The notes under the pieces: model-generated
What the model was told of the DNA's origin: nothing
What the model saw: the letters and a program-made list of their open reading frames with translations, nothing else
Databases searched by the model: none
Assembly: GCF_003112555.1 (NCBI RefSeq)
Contig: NZ_BEWB01000005.1
Location: 62,001 to 126,000, forward strand
Source of the DNA: Streptomyces coelicoflavus
Lineage (GTDB): Bacteria; Actinomycetota; Actinomycetes; Streptomycetales; Streptomycetaceae
Direction: 5' to 3'
Length of the DNA stretch: 64,000 bases
Shown: positions 57,432 through 64,000 of the stretch, piece by piece
Numbering within the stretch: position 1 is the stretch's first letter
Layout of the letters: each line of letters starts with the position of its first letter
Made by a program: the position numbers and the translations under genes

Positions 57432-57857
57432 TCATCGGGTGAGGTGCTTCACCCAGCGCCGCCACTGCTCCTGCGGCTCGTACCCGGCGGCCCGCCATGC
57501 ATGCTGGGCCCGCTCGTTGCGCACCAGCACCATCGCGTCCCCGCGGCGCCCGCCGAGCCGTACGAACCGCTCGTCGGCCGCCGCGAGCAGGGCCGAGCCG
57601 ATGCCCCGGCGCCGGTGGTCCGGGTGCACCGCCAGCCGGTACAGGTGGCAGCGCCAGCCGTCGAAGCCCGCGATCACCGTGCCCACCAGCTCCCCGCCGC
57701 GCTCGGCCAGGAGCAGCGCCCCGGGGTCGCGTGCCACCAGGCGCTCCACTCCGTCCCGGTCGTCGCTGATGCTCGTTCCCTCGGCGGCCGTCTTCCAGAA
57801 GGCCAGCACGGTGTCCAGGTCCTCGGGCCCGGCGGGCCGTATGCGCAGATCCGTCAT
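57432..57857 (-). CDS. GNAT-family N-acetyltransferase
   Basis: 141 residues, one GNAT domain. It begins LRIRPAGPEDLDTVLAFWKT and has LLLAERGGELVGTVIAGFDG (~50). The acetyl-CoA site LYRLAVHPDHRRRGIGSALL (R/Q-x-x-G-x-G/A) is near 72-91, and NERAQHAWRAAGYEPQEQW near 115 is the usual C-terminal strand. The fold resembles small stand-alone acetyltransferases of the YpeA type. Substrate is unknown. It is divergent from the antitoxin gene. Confidence 0.9.
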   Translation of the reverse strand: MTDLRIRPAGPEDLDTVLAFWKTAAEGTSISDDRDGVERLVARDPGALLLAERGGELVGTVIAGFDGWRCHLYRLAVHPDHRRRGIGSALLAAADERFVRLGGRRGDAMVLVRNERAQHAWRAAGYEPQEQWRRWVKHLTR

Positions 57858-57938
57858 GCCGCGATCCCACCACGGGCGCCGGACCCCGGCCCGGGGTTTC
57901 CGGCATGCGGACCGCCGCGGCGACCGGGCCTTGCCGCT

Positions 57939-57958
57939 GCTAGCGTCCCGGCGCTAGC
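57939..57958. promoter_or_regulatory. Operator-like palindrome before antitoxin gene
   Basis: GCTAGCG and CGCTAGC form a perfect seven-pair inverted repeat around TCCCGG, ending eight bases before the antitoxin ATG. TAGCTT at the right arm can act as a -10 for a leaderless transcript, so a bound repressor would block RNA polymerase. This suits autoregulation by a ribbon-helix-helix antitoxin. Confidence 0.7.
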
Positions 57959-57966
57959 TTCTAGGT

Positions 57967-58194
57967 ATGGCGAAGACCCAGAAGGCCCAGCTGAACGTGC
58001 GGGTGGACGAGGGCACCGCCCGGGCGGCCCGCGAGAAGGCCCTGTCCCGGGGGATGAGCGTCAACCGCTACATCGAGGAACTGGTCCGGCAGGACACCGG
58101 CGAGGCCGGCCACACCTTCGTGGAGGCCGCCGCCGACTTCATGCGGCAGTACGAGAAGGTGTTCGCCGAGGAGGCCGGCGAGGGCCGGCACTGA
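57967..58194 (+). CDS. Ribbon-helix-helix antitoxin
   Basis: 75 residues. QLNVRVDEGTARAAREKALS at residues 7-26 followed by GMSVNRYIEELVRQ forms the Arc/CopG-like DNA-binding unit. The C-terminal ~30 residues (EAAADFMRQYEKVFAEEA) would bind the toxin. It is followed 26 bp later by a Doc-like toxin gene that is frameshifted. It probably still represses its own promoter through the palindrome just upstream. Confidence 0.82.
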   Translation: MAKTQKAQLNVRVDEGTARAAREKALSRGMSVNRYIEELVRQDTGEAGHTFVEAAADFMRQYEKVFAEEAGEGRH

Positions 58195-58220
58195 GCTGCC
58201 GCTGAGCCCTCGCGCCCCGG

Positions 58221-58593
58221 ATGAACGACCTCACCATCGATCTCGCCTGGCTGCTGATGCTCGCCGAGCAGCGCACCCCCGGTGACCCCCGGGTCACCGA
58301 GGGGAGCGCTCGTCGCGGCCGTCGCCCGCCACCGGGCCGAGATATTCGACACCCCCGTCTACGCCACTCCGCACGCCCGCGCCGCCGCACTGCTCCAACT
58401 GCTGATCCACGTCCCTGCGCTGGAACGCTCCAACGCCCTGTTCGCCTCCGCGGTCGCCTACGCCTACCTGGTCGCGAGCGGGATCAAGGTCACCCCCGTG
58501 CCCGAGCAGGTGCGGGACCTCGCGCTGCTGGTCAAGCGGGGCGAGGCGTCGGTCGAGGAGATCGCGGACGAACTCCGCCGGTGGAGCGTGTGA
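58221..58593 (+). pseudogene. Doc/Fic-like toxin, frameshifted
   Basis: The frame opens as MNDLTIDLAWLLMLAEQRTP, then DPRVTE, but the rest of the protein (ALVAAVARHRAEIFDTPVYA to ELRRWSV*) lies in the next frame. The break is near 58294-58302, where two bases appear to be missing relative to an expected TDYGALVAA junction. The joined product would be about 124 residues. The Fic-type core is degenerate: HVPALERSNALFASAVAYAY stands where HPFxDGNKR is expected. Loss of two bases, a sequencing error, or programmed shifting are possible. The antitoxin gene is intact. Confidence 0.7.
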
Positions 58594-58605
58594 CCGTGCC
58601 ACGGT

Positions 58606-59282
58606 TCAGGAGGGCCGCCAGGCCGTGCCCAGGACGCAGTACGAACTGGGCAACGCCGGCCCGTTCTCCGGCATCATCGTCCGCCGGTAGGGCCCGAGCA
58701 CGAACCCCGCGTCCCGCAGCGCCGCGACCGGTTCCCGGGACAGGTGGCAGCCGCCGGACAGCGGAGGCCACAGCGTCCGGTCCAGCGCGCGCTGGGTGAA
58801 GGTCATCGCCCGCCCGCCGCCCCGGCCGTGCTCGAAGAACCGCACCGCCCGCCGGGCCGCAACACCCGCCGCAACTCCGCGAGCGCCCGCGGCACGTCCC
58901 GGACGCTGCACAGCACCAGCGAGACCACGGCCGCGTCGAAGGCCTCGCTCTTGACCGGCAGCGCCTCCGCCGCGCCCGGCGCCACGTCCACCGGTACCCG
59001 GGCGTGCTGCGCCGCATCGACCGCCAACGTCCGCAGCACGCGCTCCGGTTCGATGGCGACGACCTCGGAGACGGTGCCCGGGTAGTGCGAGAAGTTCAGC
59101 CCGTTGCCCGCGCCGACCTCGATCACCCGCCCGGAGAGCCCGGTGAGCAGCCGTTCACGGACGCGCGCCATGCCCATCCGGGTCTCGGCACCCACACTGA
59201 TCCGGGCGTAGCAGCGGGCGAACAGCGGATGGTGCACGGCGTCCCGCGGCACCCCGCGGGTCCGGGCGGATCGCAGCGGCAT
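58606..59282 (-). pseudogene. Class I SAM methyltransferase, frameshifted
   Basis: The 5' part reads MPLRSARTRGVPRDAVHHPL, then IEVGAGNGLNFSHYPG (SAM motif I) and VVSLVLCSVRDVPRALAELR, up to VLRPGG near 58850. The rest, AVRFFEHGRGGGRAMTFTQR to YCVLGTAWRPS, lies in another frame. A single G missing from a G-run at 58849-58857 explains the break. The joined product (about 225 residues) resembles UbiE/MenG-like small methyltransferases. Because the change is in a homopolymer it may be a sequencing error. If real, the gene is broken. Confidence 0.72.
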
Positions 59283-59758
59283 GGGGACCTCCCTCACGAG
59301 GCGGTGCCTTACCGCGATTCTCCCCCGCCGAGGCCCGGCGCACCCACCGCGCGAGCGACTCGCCCGGAGCCCGCCTGCTCGGCCAGGGGCCGGAGCTCCG
59401 GGGTCCGGCGGCCCGTCGGGGTACGGCGCCGCCCCGAGGGCCGGCTGCGGCGACCGGCGGCGGCTGCCGAAACCACCCGGCCAGGGTGAATGCGTCCACC
59501 CCGGGCACCCGCCCGCCGCAGTGCCGGCGAGTGGCACGGTCCCGCACCCTCCGGGGCCACCCATCACGGACGTCCCGGCGGTGTGTGGTCCCTCGCCGCC
59601 TGCCCCGGCGCCGCCCGCAGGTGCCGTCACGGGCGACGCGTACAGAAGACCCCCTGGTCAGGGCGCCTGCCCAGCACCGAACGAGCCCGTGCCCCGGGGC
59701 GTCCCGCCGGTGCGGGGCGTCGCCTGCCCCGCGCCGTCCGTCGTGGGCGCGTCGTCGG
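59283..59758. other. 476-bp stretch without a recognised gene
   Basis: The gap between the damaged methyltransferase start and the bioD stop contains only Pro/Arg-rich open frames on several frames, of the kind expected by chance at this GC content. I see no Shine-Dalgarno-led gene, RNA gene or strong terminator. It may be the remnant of a lost gene, next to two other broken genes. Confidence 0.6.
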
Positions 59759-60475
59759 TCACGCGCCGTGCCGCGTGCCGAAGGCCTCCGCGTCCCACGT
59801 GCCGTGCAGCGGCGGTGCCAGCCATTGCGGTGCCGCCGACCGGAAACCGGCCGGGACGAGGGACCCCGCTCCGGCCGGGACGGCGCCGAGCAGGGGAGCG
59901 CCGGACACGTCCGGGAGGTCCGCGAGGTTGCAGCGGGCGGCGAGGTCCGGGGAGCCGGGCCAGCTGCCGATCACCAGCCCCGGCAGCTCCAGCCCCCGGG
60001 ACCGCAGTTCGCGCGCCGTCAGCTCCGTGGTGTTCAGCGTGCCCAGCCCCGCCGACGTCACCAGCAGCACCGGTGCGCCCAGCAGACCGGCCACGTCCGC
60101 CAGCGTGCCGCCGGCCGCGTCGAAGCGTACGAGCAGCCCGCCCGCACCCTCGACCAGCACCAGGTCGTGCTCGGTGGCCAGTTTCGCAGCGGTCTCCGCG
60201 ACCTCCGGCGGGTGCACCGGCGCCCGCCCGGCCCGGCGCGCGGCCGTGCCCGGTGCCAAGGGCTCGGGGAAGCGGGCCACTTCGGCGACCGTCACGTCAC
60301 CCGCGAGCCGGGCCACCTCCCGGGCGTCCCCGGCCTCGTCCGGACCCACGCCCGTCTGCGCGGCCTTCAGCACGGCCACCGACCGGCCGTCCGCCAGCGC
60401 CGCCGCGGCGACGGCGGCGGTCACGACGGTCTTGCCGACCTCCGTACCCGTGCCCGTGATCACCAGTACCGGCAT
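59759..60475 (-). CDS. bioD: Dethiobiotin synthetase (bioD)
   Basis: 238 residues. The P-loop-like motif VITGTGTEVGKTVVTAAVAA is at residues 5-24 and the Lys in VAVLKAAQTGVGPDE near 36. VLVEGAGGLLVRF near 108-120 binds the DAPA side, and VLLVTSAGLGTLNTTELTAR follows near 138. The enzyme closes the ureido ring of dethiobiotin from DAPA, CO2 and ATP. It follows bioA with one base between, completing the bioB-bioA-bioD operon. Length is typical. Confidence 0.95.
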   Translation of the reverse strand: MPVLVITGTGTEVGKTVVTAAVAAAALADGRSVAVLKAAQTGVGPDEAGDAREVARLAGDVTVAEVARFPEPLAPGTAARRAGRAPVHPPEVAETAAKLATEHDLVLVEGAGGLLVRFDAAGGTLADVAGLLGAPVLLVTSAGLGTLNTTELTARELRSRGLELPGLVIGSWPGSPDLAARCNLADLPDVSGAPLLGAVPAGAGSLVPAGFRSAAPQWLAPPLHGTWDAEAFGTRHGA

Positions 60476-60476
60476 C

Positions 60477-61763
60477 TCATCCCTCCCGTGCCGCCGCGCA
60501 CACCGCGCGGGCGATCCGTGCCACGTCCGCGTCGCCCGTGACGTACGGCGGCATGGTGTAGACCAGGTCGCGGAACGGACGCAGCCACACACCCTCGCGC
60601 ACCGCCGCCCGGGTCGCCGCCCGCATGTCGACGTCGTGGTCGAGCTGCACCACTCCGATCGCGCCGAGTACGCGTACGTCCCGGACCCCCGGCAACTCGG
60701 CGGCGGGCGCGAGCCCCGCGCCCAGGCCCGCCTCGATCCGCTTGACCTCCCCGAGCCAGTCCTGCCCGAGCAGCAGCCCGATCGACGCGCACGCCACCGC
60801 GGCGGCCAGCGGATTGCCCATGAACGTCGGACCGTGGGCCAGCACCGGCACCTCGCCGCGCGAGATGCCCTCGGCCACCCGCGACGTGCACAGGGTGGCC
60901 GCCATCGTGAGGTAGCCGCCGGTCAGCGCCTTGCCCACACACATCACGTCCGGCGTCACCGCCGCGTGCTCCGCCGCGAACAACGCGCCCGTGCGCCCGA
61001 ACCCGGTGGCGATCTCGTCGAACACCAGCAGCACGCCGTGCGCGTCGCACGCCTCGCGCAGCACCCGCAGGTACGCGGGGGAGTGGAAGCGCATCCCGCC
61101 CGCGCCCTGCACCACCGGCTCCACGATCACCGCGGCCAGTTCGTCGGCGTGCCGCTCGACCATCGACCGCAGGTGGTCGGCGTACGTCTCCTCGTACTCC
61201 GCCGGGGGCGCGTCCGCGAAGACCTGGCGCGGCAGGACGCCGGACCAGAGCTCGTGCATGCCGCCCTCCGGGTCGCACACCGACATGGGCTGCCAGGTGT
61301 CGCCGTGGTAGCCGCCGCGCCAGGTGAGCAGGCGCCGCTTGCCGGGGCGGCCGAGCGAACGCCAGTACTGGAGGCACATCTTCACGGCGACCTCGACCGA
61401 CACCGACCCGGAGTCGGCGAGGAACACGTGCTCCAGCCCTTCGGGTGACATGTCGACAAGGAGCTTCGCCAGCCGCACGGCGGGCTCGTGGGTGAGCCCG
61501 CCGAACATGACGTGGCTCATCCGCTCCAACTGCTCGCGTGCCGCCTCGTTCAGCACCGGGTGGTTGTAGCCGTGGATCGCCGACCACCAGGACGACATCC
61601 CGTCGACCAGTTCGCCGGAGCCGTCGGCGGGCCGCAGCCGCACCCCGCTCGCCGACTCCACGACGAGCGGGTCCTGCCGGCCGGGCATGGGCCCGTAGGG
61701 GTGCCAGACGTGCCGCCGGTCGAGGGCCAGCAACTCGGCGACGTTCAGCGCGGGCTCAGGCAT
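60477..61763 (-). CDS. bioA: Adenosylmethionine-8-amino-7-oxononanoate aminotransferase (bioA)
   Basis: 428 residues. [20 protein letters not shown] near residue 18 and [20 protein letters not shown] near 54 are specific to BioA, including the Trp-Trp pair. [20 protein letters not shown] near 142 and [15 protein letters not shown] near 243 follow. The PLP lysine is in [18 protein letters not shown] near 275. It converts KAPA to DAPA with SAM as amino donor. Its start overlaps the bioB stop by eight bp, and bioD follows after one base. Confidence 0.96.
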   Translation of the reverse strand: MPEPALNVAELLALDRRHVWHPYGPMPGRQDPLVVESASGVRLRPADGSGELVDGMSSWWSAIHGYNHPVLNEAAREQLERMSHVMFGGLTHEPAVRLAKLLVDMSPEGLEHVFLADSGSVSVEVAVKMCLQYWRSLGRPGKRRLLTWRGGYHGDTWQPMSVCDPEGGMHELWSGVLPRQVFADAPPAEYEETYADHLRSMVERHADELAAVIVEPVVQGAGGMRFHSPAYLRVLREACDAHGVLLVFDEIATGFGRTGALFAAEHAAVTPDVMCVGKALTGGYLTMAATLCTSRVAEGISRGEVPVLAHGPTFMGNPLAAAVACASIGLLLGQDWLGEVKRIEAGLGAGLAPAAELPGVRDVRVLGAIGVVQLDHDVDMRAATRAAVREGVWLRPFRDLVYTMPPYVTGDADVARIARAVCAAAREG

Positions 61764-62994
61764 TGGGCGCGAGGTCCGTACCGGCGCCGCGGCGGCGCAC
61801 CGCCACCAGGTCCGTGCGGGGCTCCTCGGCGCGTGCCGCCGGTGCAGGGGCGCACACTCCACCACCGGCGTGCGACCCGCAGCCCGCGTCGCCGTCCGCG
61901 CCCTCGTGGGAGCCGCAGCCGCCCCCGCCCTCGTGCGAGCCGCAGCCGGCCCCGCCCTCGTGCGAGCCGCAGCCGCCACCCCGCACGGCGGCGCGGTGCT
62001 CCGGCAGCGTGACCTCGCCGGCGCCCTCCACCTCGAAACCGGCGTCCGCGATCATCTCCAGGTCCGTGTGGCCCGCCTGGCCCTCGCTGGTGAGGTAGTC
62101 GCCGAGGAAGATCGAGTTGGCCAGGTGCAGGGCGAGCGGCTGCATCGTGCGCAGGTGCACCTCGCGCCCGCCGGCGATGCGCACCTCGACGTCCGGGCAG
62201 ACGAACCGCGTCATCGCCAGGATGCGCAGGCACCGCTGCGGGGTGAGGTGCCACTCCTTGGCCAGCGGCGTGCCCTCCATCGGGATCAGGAAGTTGACCG
62301 GCACCGAGTCCGGGTCCAGCTCGCGCAGCGAGAAGACCACGTCGACCAGGTCCTCGTCGCTCTCACCCATGCCCGCGATGAGACCCGAGCAGGCGGACAG
62401 GCCGGCCGCGTGCGCCTTGTTCACCGTGTCCACCCGGTCGGCGTACGTGTGCGTGGTCGTGATGTCGCCGTACGTCGACTCGGAGGTGTTGAGGTTGTGG
62501 TTGTAGGCGTCGGCCCCGGCCTCCCGCAGCCGCTCCGCCTGCCCGTCGGAGAGCAGGCCCAGGCAGGCGCACACCTCGACGGACTCGTTCTGCTCCTTGA
62601 TGGCCTTGATGGTGTCCGACACCCGGTCCACGTCCCGGTCGGTCGGACCGCGTCCGCTGGCCACCAGGCACACCCGCTTGGCACCCCCGGACACCCCCGC
62701 CGCGGCGGCCGCGGAGGCCTGGTCGGGCTTGAGCCAGGTGTACTTGAGGATCTCCGCCTTGGAGCCCAGCCGCTGCGAGCAGTAGGAGCAGTCCTCGGGG
62801 CACAGGCCCGACTTGAGGTTGACGAGGTAGTTGAGTTTCACCCGTCGGCCGAACCAGTGACGGCGCACCTTGCCGGCCGCGGCCACCACATCGAGCACGT
62901 CGTCGTCGGAAGTGGCGAGGACGGCGAGCGCCTCCTCGCGGGTCGGCGACTCGCGCCGAAGCCCCTTGTCCACCAGCGTGTTCAGCAGGTCCAT
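61756..62994 (-). CDS. bioB: Biotin synthase with Cys/His-rich tail (bioB)
   Basis: 412 residues. Radical SAM motif CPEDCSYC lies near 63-70. Conserved cysteines for the auxiliary cluster are in [13 protein letters not shown] (~107), [10 protein letters not shown] (~142) and [14 protein letters not shown] (~198), with Arg in [10 protein letters not shown] (~262). The core ends near residue 335. A ~75-residue extension then carries four CGSH(E/A)G units coded by an imperfect 27-bp repeat, and a Pro/Ala/Arg-rich end. Biotin synthase inserts sulfur into dethiobiotin. The tail is absent from the E. coli enzyme and may bind metal. It is divergent from bioF. Confidence 0.95.
   Translation of the reverse strand: MDLLNTLVDKGLRRESPTREEALAVLATSDDDVLDVVAAAGKVRRHWFGRRVKLNYLVNLKSGLCPEDCSYCSQRLGSKAEILKYTWLKPDQASAAAAAGVSGGAKRVCLVASGRGPTDRDVDRVSDTIKAIKEQNESVEVCACLGLLSDGQAERLREAGADAYNHNLNTSESTYGDITTTHTYADRVDTVNKAHAAGLSACSGLIAGMGESDEDLVDVVFSLRELDPDSVPVNFLIPMEGTPLAKEWHLTPQRCLRILAMTRFVCPDVEVRIAGGREVHLRTMQPLALHLANSIFLGDYLTSEGQAGHTDLEMIADAGFEVEGAGEVTLPEHRAAVRGGGCGSHEGGAGCGSHEGGGGCGSHEGADGDAGCGSHAGGGVCAPAPAARAEEPRTDLVAVRRRGAGTDLAPNA
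61869..61980 (-). repeat. In-gene repeat coding for CGSHEGG units
   Basis: Four imperfect 27-bp units in the 3' part of bioB encode CGSH followed by EGG or AGG and small residues. Two middle units are nearly identical in DNA, indicating recent duplication within the coding sequence. Confidence 0.8.
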
Positions 62995-63062
62995 GAGAGC
63001 CGATCCTGTCGTACGGGGCCGTCCGCGGCCAAGGAGACTTCGCACAACACTGACAGATCGAC

Positions 63063-63080
63063 GTGTGGGTATTGCCACAC
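63063..63080. promoter_or_regulatory. Palindrome between divergent bioB and bioF
   Basis: GTGTGG and CCACAC form a perfect six-pair inverted repeat around GTATTG, in the 150-bp gap between the two starts. A TAATGT at 63103 could be the bioF -10, placing the palindrome at or just above its -35. It is the best candidate for a biotin-responsive operator. It does not match the corynebacterial BioQ site that I recall. Confidence 0.5.
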
Positions 63081-63144
63081 CTCGCGGGGGTGGCCGGACC
63101 GCTAATGTCTGTTCATTGCCTACAAAACCCCGGAGGGCCGCCCC

Positions 63145-64000
63145 ATGGCGTTCAGCTGGATCGACGAGCAGGACCGGGCGCGCCGCGAGGCCGGACTCGT
63201 ACGGGTTCTGCGCCCGCGTCCGGCGGTGTCGCCGCTGCTGGACCTGGCGAGCAACGACTACCTGGGACTCGCCCGGCACCCGGAGGTCGTCGAGGGGGCG
63301 GTCCGGGCCGCGCGGACCTGGGGCGGCGGCGCGACCGGCTCACGGCTCGTGACCGGCACGACCGCACTGCACACCGAACTCGAGCGCGAACTGGCCGAGT
63401 TCTGCGGGTTCGAGGCGGCGCTCGTCCTCTCCTCCGGCTACGCGGCCAACCTCGCCGCGGTCACCGCGCTGGCCCCGCACGGAAGTCTCGTCGTCTCCGA
63501 CGCGGGCAACCACGCCTCGCTGATCGACGGCTGCCGGCTCGCCCGCGGCACCACCCAGGTCGTGGGGCACGCCGACCCGGACGCCGTGCGCAAGGCACTG
63601 GCGACGCACGACGGACCCGCCGTGGCCGTCTCCGACACGGTCTTCTCGGTCGACGGCGACGCCGCGCCCCTGACCGCGCTCGCCGGGGCGTGCCGGGAAC
63701 ACGGGGCCGGGCTGGTCGTCGACGACGCCCACGGGCTCGGCGTCCTCGGGGACGGCGGCCGGGGCGCCCCGCAGGGGGCGGGCCTCGCGGGCCGCGACGA
63801 CGTCGTCGTCACCGTCACGCTGTCCAAGTCGCTCGGCGCCCAGGGCGGCGCCGTGCTGGGGCCCGCCCGGGTCGTCGACCACCTGGTCAACGCGGCCCGT
63901 ACGTTCATCTTCGACACCGGACTCGCTCCCGCCGCGGCGGGAGCGGCCCTGGCGGCGCTCAGGCTGCTCGGCCGCGAGCCGGAGCGTGCGGCGCGGGCCC
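63145..64000 (+). CDS. bioF: 8-amino-7-oxononanoate synthase (bioF), 3' end outside window
   Basis: The first 285 codons are present; the frame is open at the right edge. GGAGG lies seven bases before the [23 protein letters not shown] near 32-51 and [20 protein letters not shown] near 66 are typical of [21 protein letters not shown] near 192 holds the Asp-x-His pair. The PLP lysine is in [16 protein letters not shown] near 228. The enzyme joins pimeloyl thioester and alanine to give KAPA, the substrate of bioA. It is divergent from bioB and probably co-regulated with it. Confidence 0.95.
   Translation, partial: MAFSWIDEQDRARREAGLVRVLRPRPAVSPLLDLASNDYLGLARHPEVVEGAVRAARTWGGGATGSRLVTGTTALHTELERELAEFCGFEAALVLSSGYAANLAAVTALAPHGSLVVSDAGNHASLIDGCRLARGTTQVVGHADPDAVRKALATHDGPAVAVSDTVFSVDGDAAPLTALAGACREHGAGLVVDDAHGLGVLGDGGRGAPQGAGLAGRDDVVVTVTLSKSLGAQGGAVLGPARVVDHLVNAARTFIFDTGLAPAAAGAALAALRLLGREPERAARA

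Noticed and set aside
59283..59758. Gene in the gap before bioD
   Set aside because: Open frames exist on both strands but are Pro/Arg-rich, lack ribosome sites and show no motif.
1..64000. Insertion sequence, prophage or integrated plasmid borders
   Set aside because: No transposase, integrase or tRNA-associated direct repeats were seen anywhere in the window.

Overview
This window is Streptomyces-like chromosomal DNA. GC is very high, third codon positions are almost all G or C, GTG starts are common, and neighbouring genes often overlap by ATGA or GTGA. The gene families (MoxR/vWA, DUF6493/SWIM, Imm21, ECF41 sigma, MocR, PhoD, a biotin operon with a long-tailed BioB) are typical of the genus. 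From memory, unchecked, the right half (purB, the CBS-domain pair, the biotin genes) resembles the S. coelicolor SCO1243-SCO1254 neighbourhood.

Layout. 1-4.6 kb: tail of a YbaK-like deacylase, then a possible 18-codon leader ORF, an unknown protein, a MoxR ATPase and a vWA/HExxH protein. 4.6-24.6 kb: housekeeping and lineage genes, including a CoA-binding protein, a degenerate CysRS-like protein, YigZ, SbcD-SbcC, an Lrp regulator with a divergent rhodanese, an Imm21 protein, a damaged SDR gene, a DUF885 protein, an MdeR/MdeA-like pair, a TM-ACT-GNAT fusion, DUF6493-SWIM and a Tat-exported PhoD. 25.0-36.7 kb: the most interesting part, an apparent biosynthetic cluster. It has a MocR regulator, a small membrane protein, a DUF2156 aminoacyl-tRNA transferase like VlmA, an acyl-CoA-dehydrogenase-fold flavoenzyme like VlmH, a thioester reductase, a class III aminotransferase, an SRPBCC protein, a flavin reductase like VlmR, an FAD oxidoreductase, a WS/DGAT-like acyltransferase and a carboxyl-methyltransferase-like gene. 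Together they can be read as a route acyl thioester, aldehyde, alkylamine, hydroxylamine, O-aminoacyl hydroxylamine, N-N bond, azoxy product. 36.8-42.3 kb: a second block with a UbiB-type kinase, an ANPLA-repeat protein, an ECF sigma factor, a flavin halogenase-like enzyme and an HD protein. 42.6-51.5 kb: lipase, hydrolase, ECF41 sigma, HutC-type GntR, ROK regulator, and a two-component system divergent from an ABC exporter. 52.0-57.9 kb: Mug glycosylase (apparent CTG start), purB, an SGNH hydrolase, two CBS-domain membrane proteins and a GNAT. 57.9-59.3 kb: an antitoxin followed by two frameshifted genes. 59.8-64 kb: bioB-bioA-bioD opposite a truncated bioF.

Two patterns run across the window. 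Short tandem repeats (5-32 bp units) fill many gaps just after stop codons. Several genes have a TANNNT-like -10 box 6-8 nt before the start codon with no Shine-Dalgarno, which suggests leaderless mRNAs. I saw no rRNA, tRNA, CRISPR array, transposase or integrase. All family assignments were made by eye from motifs; none was searched.
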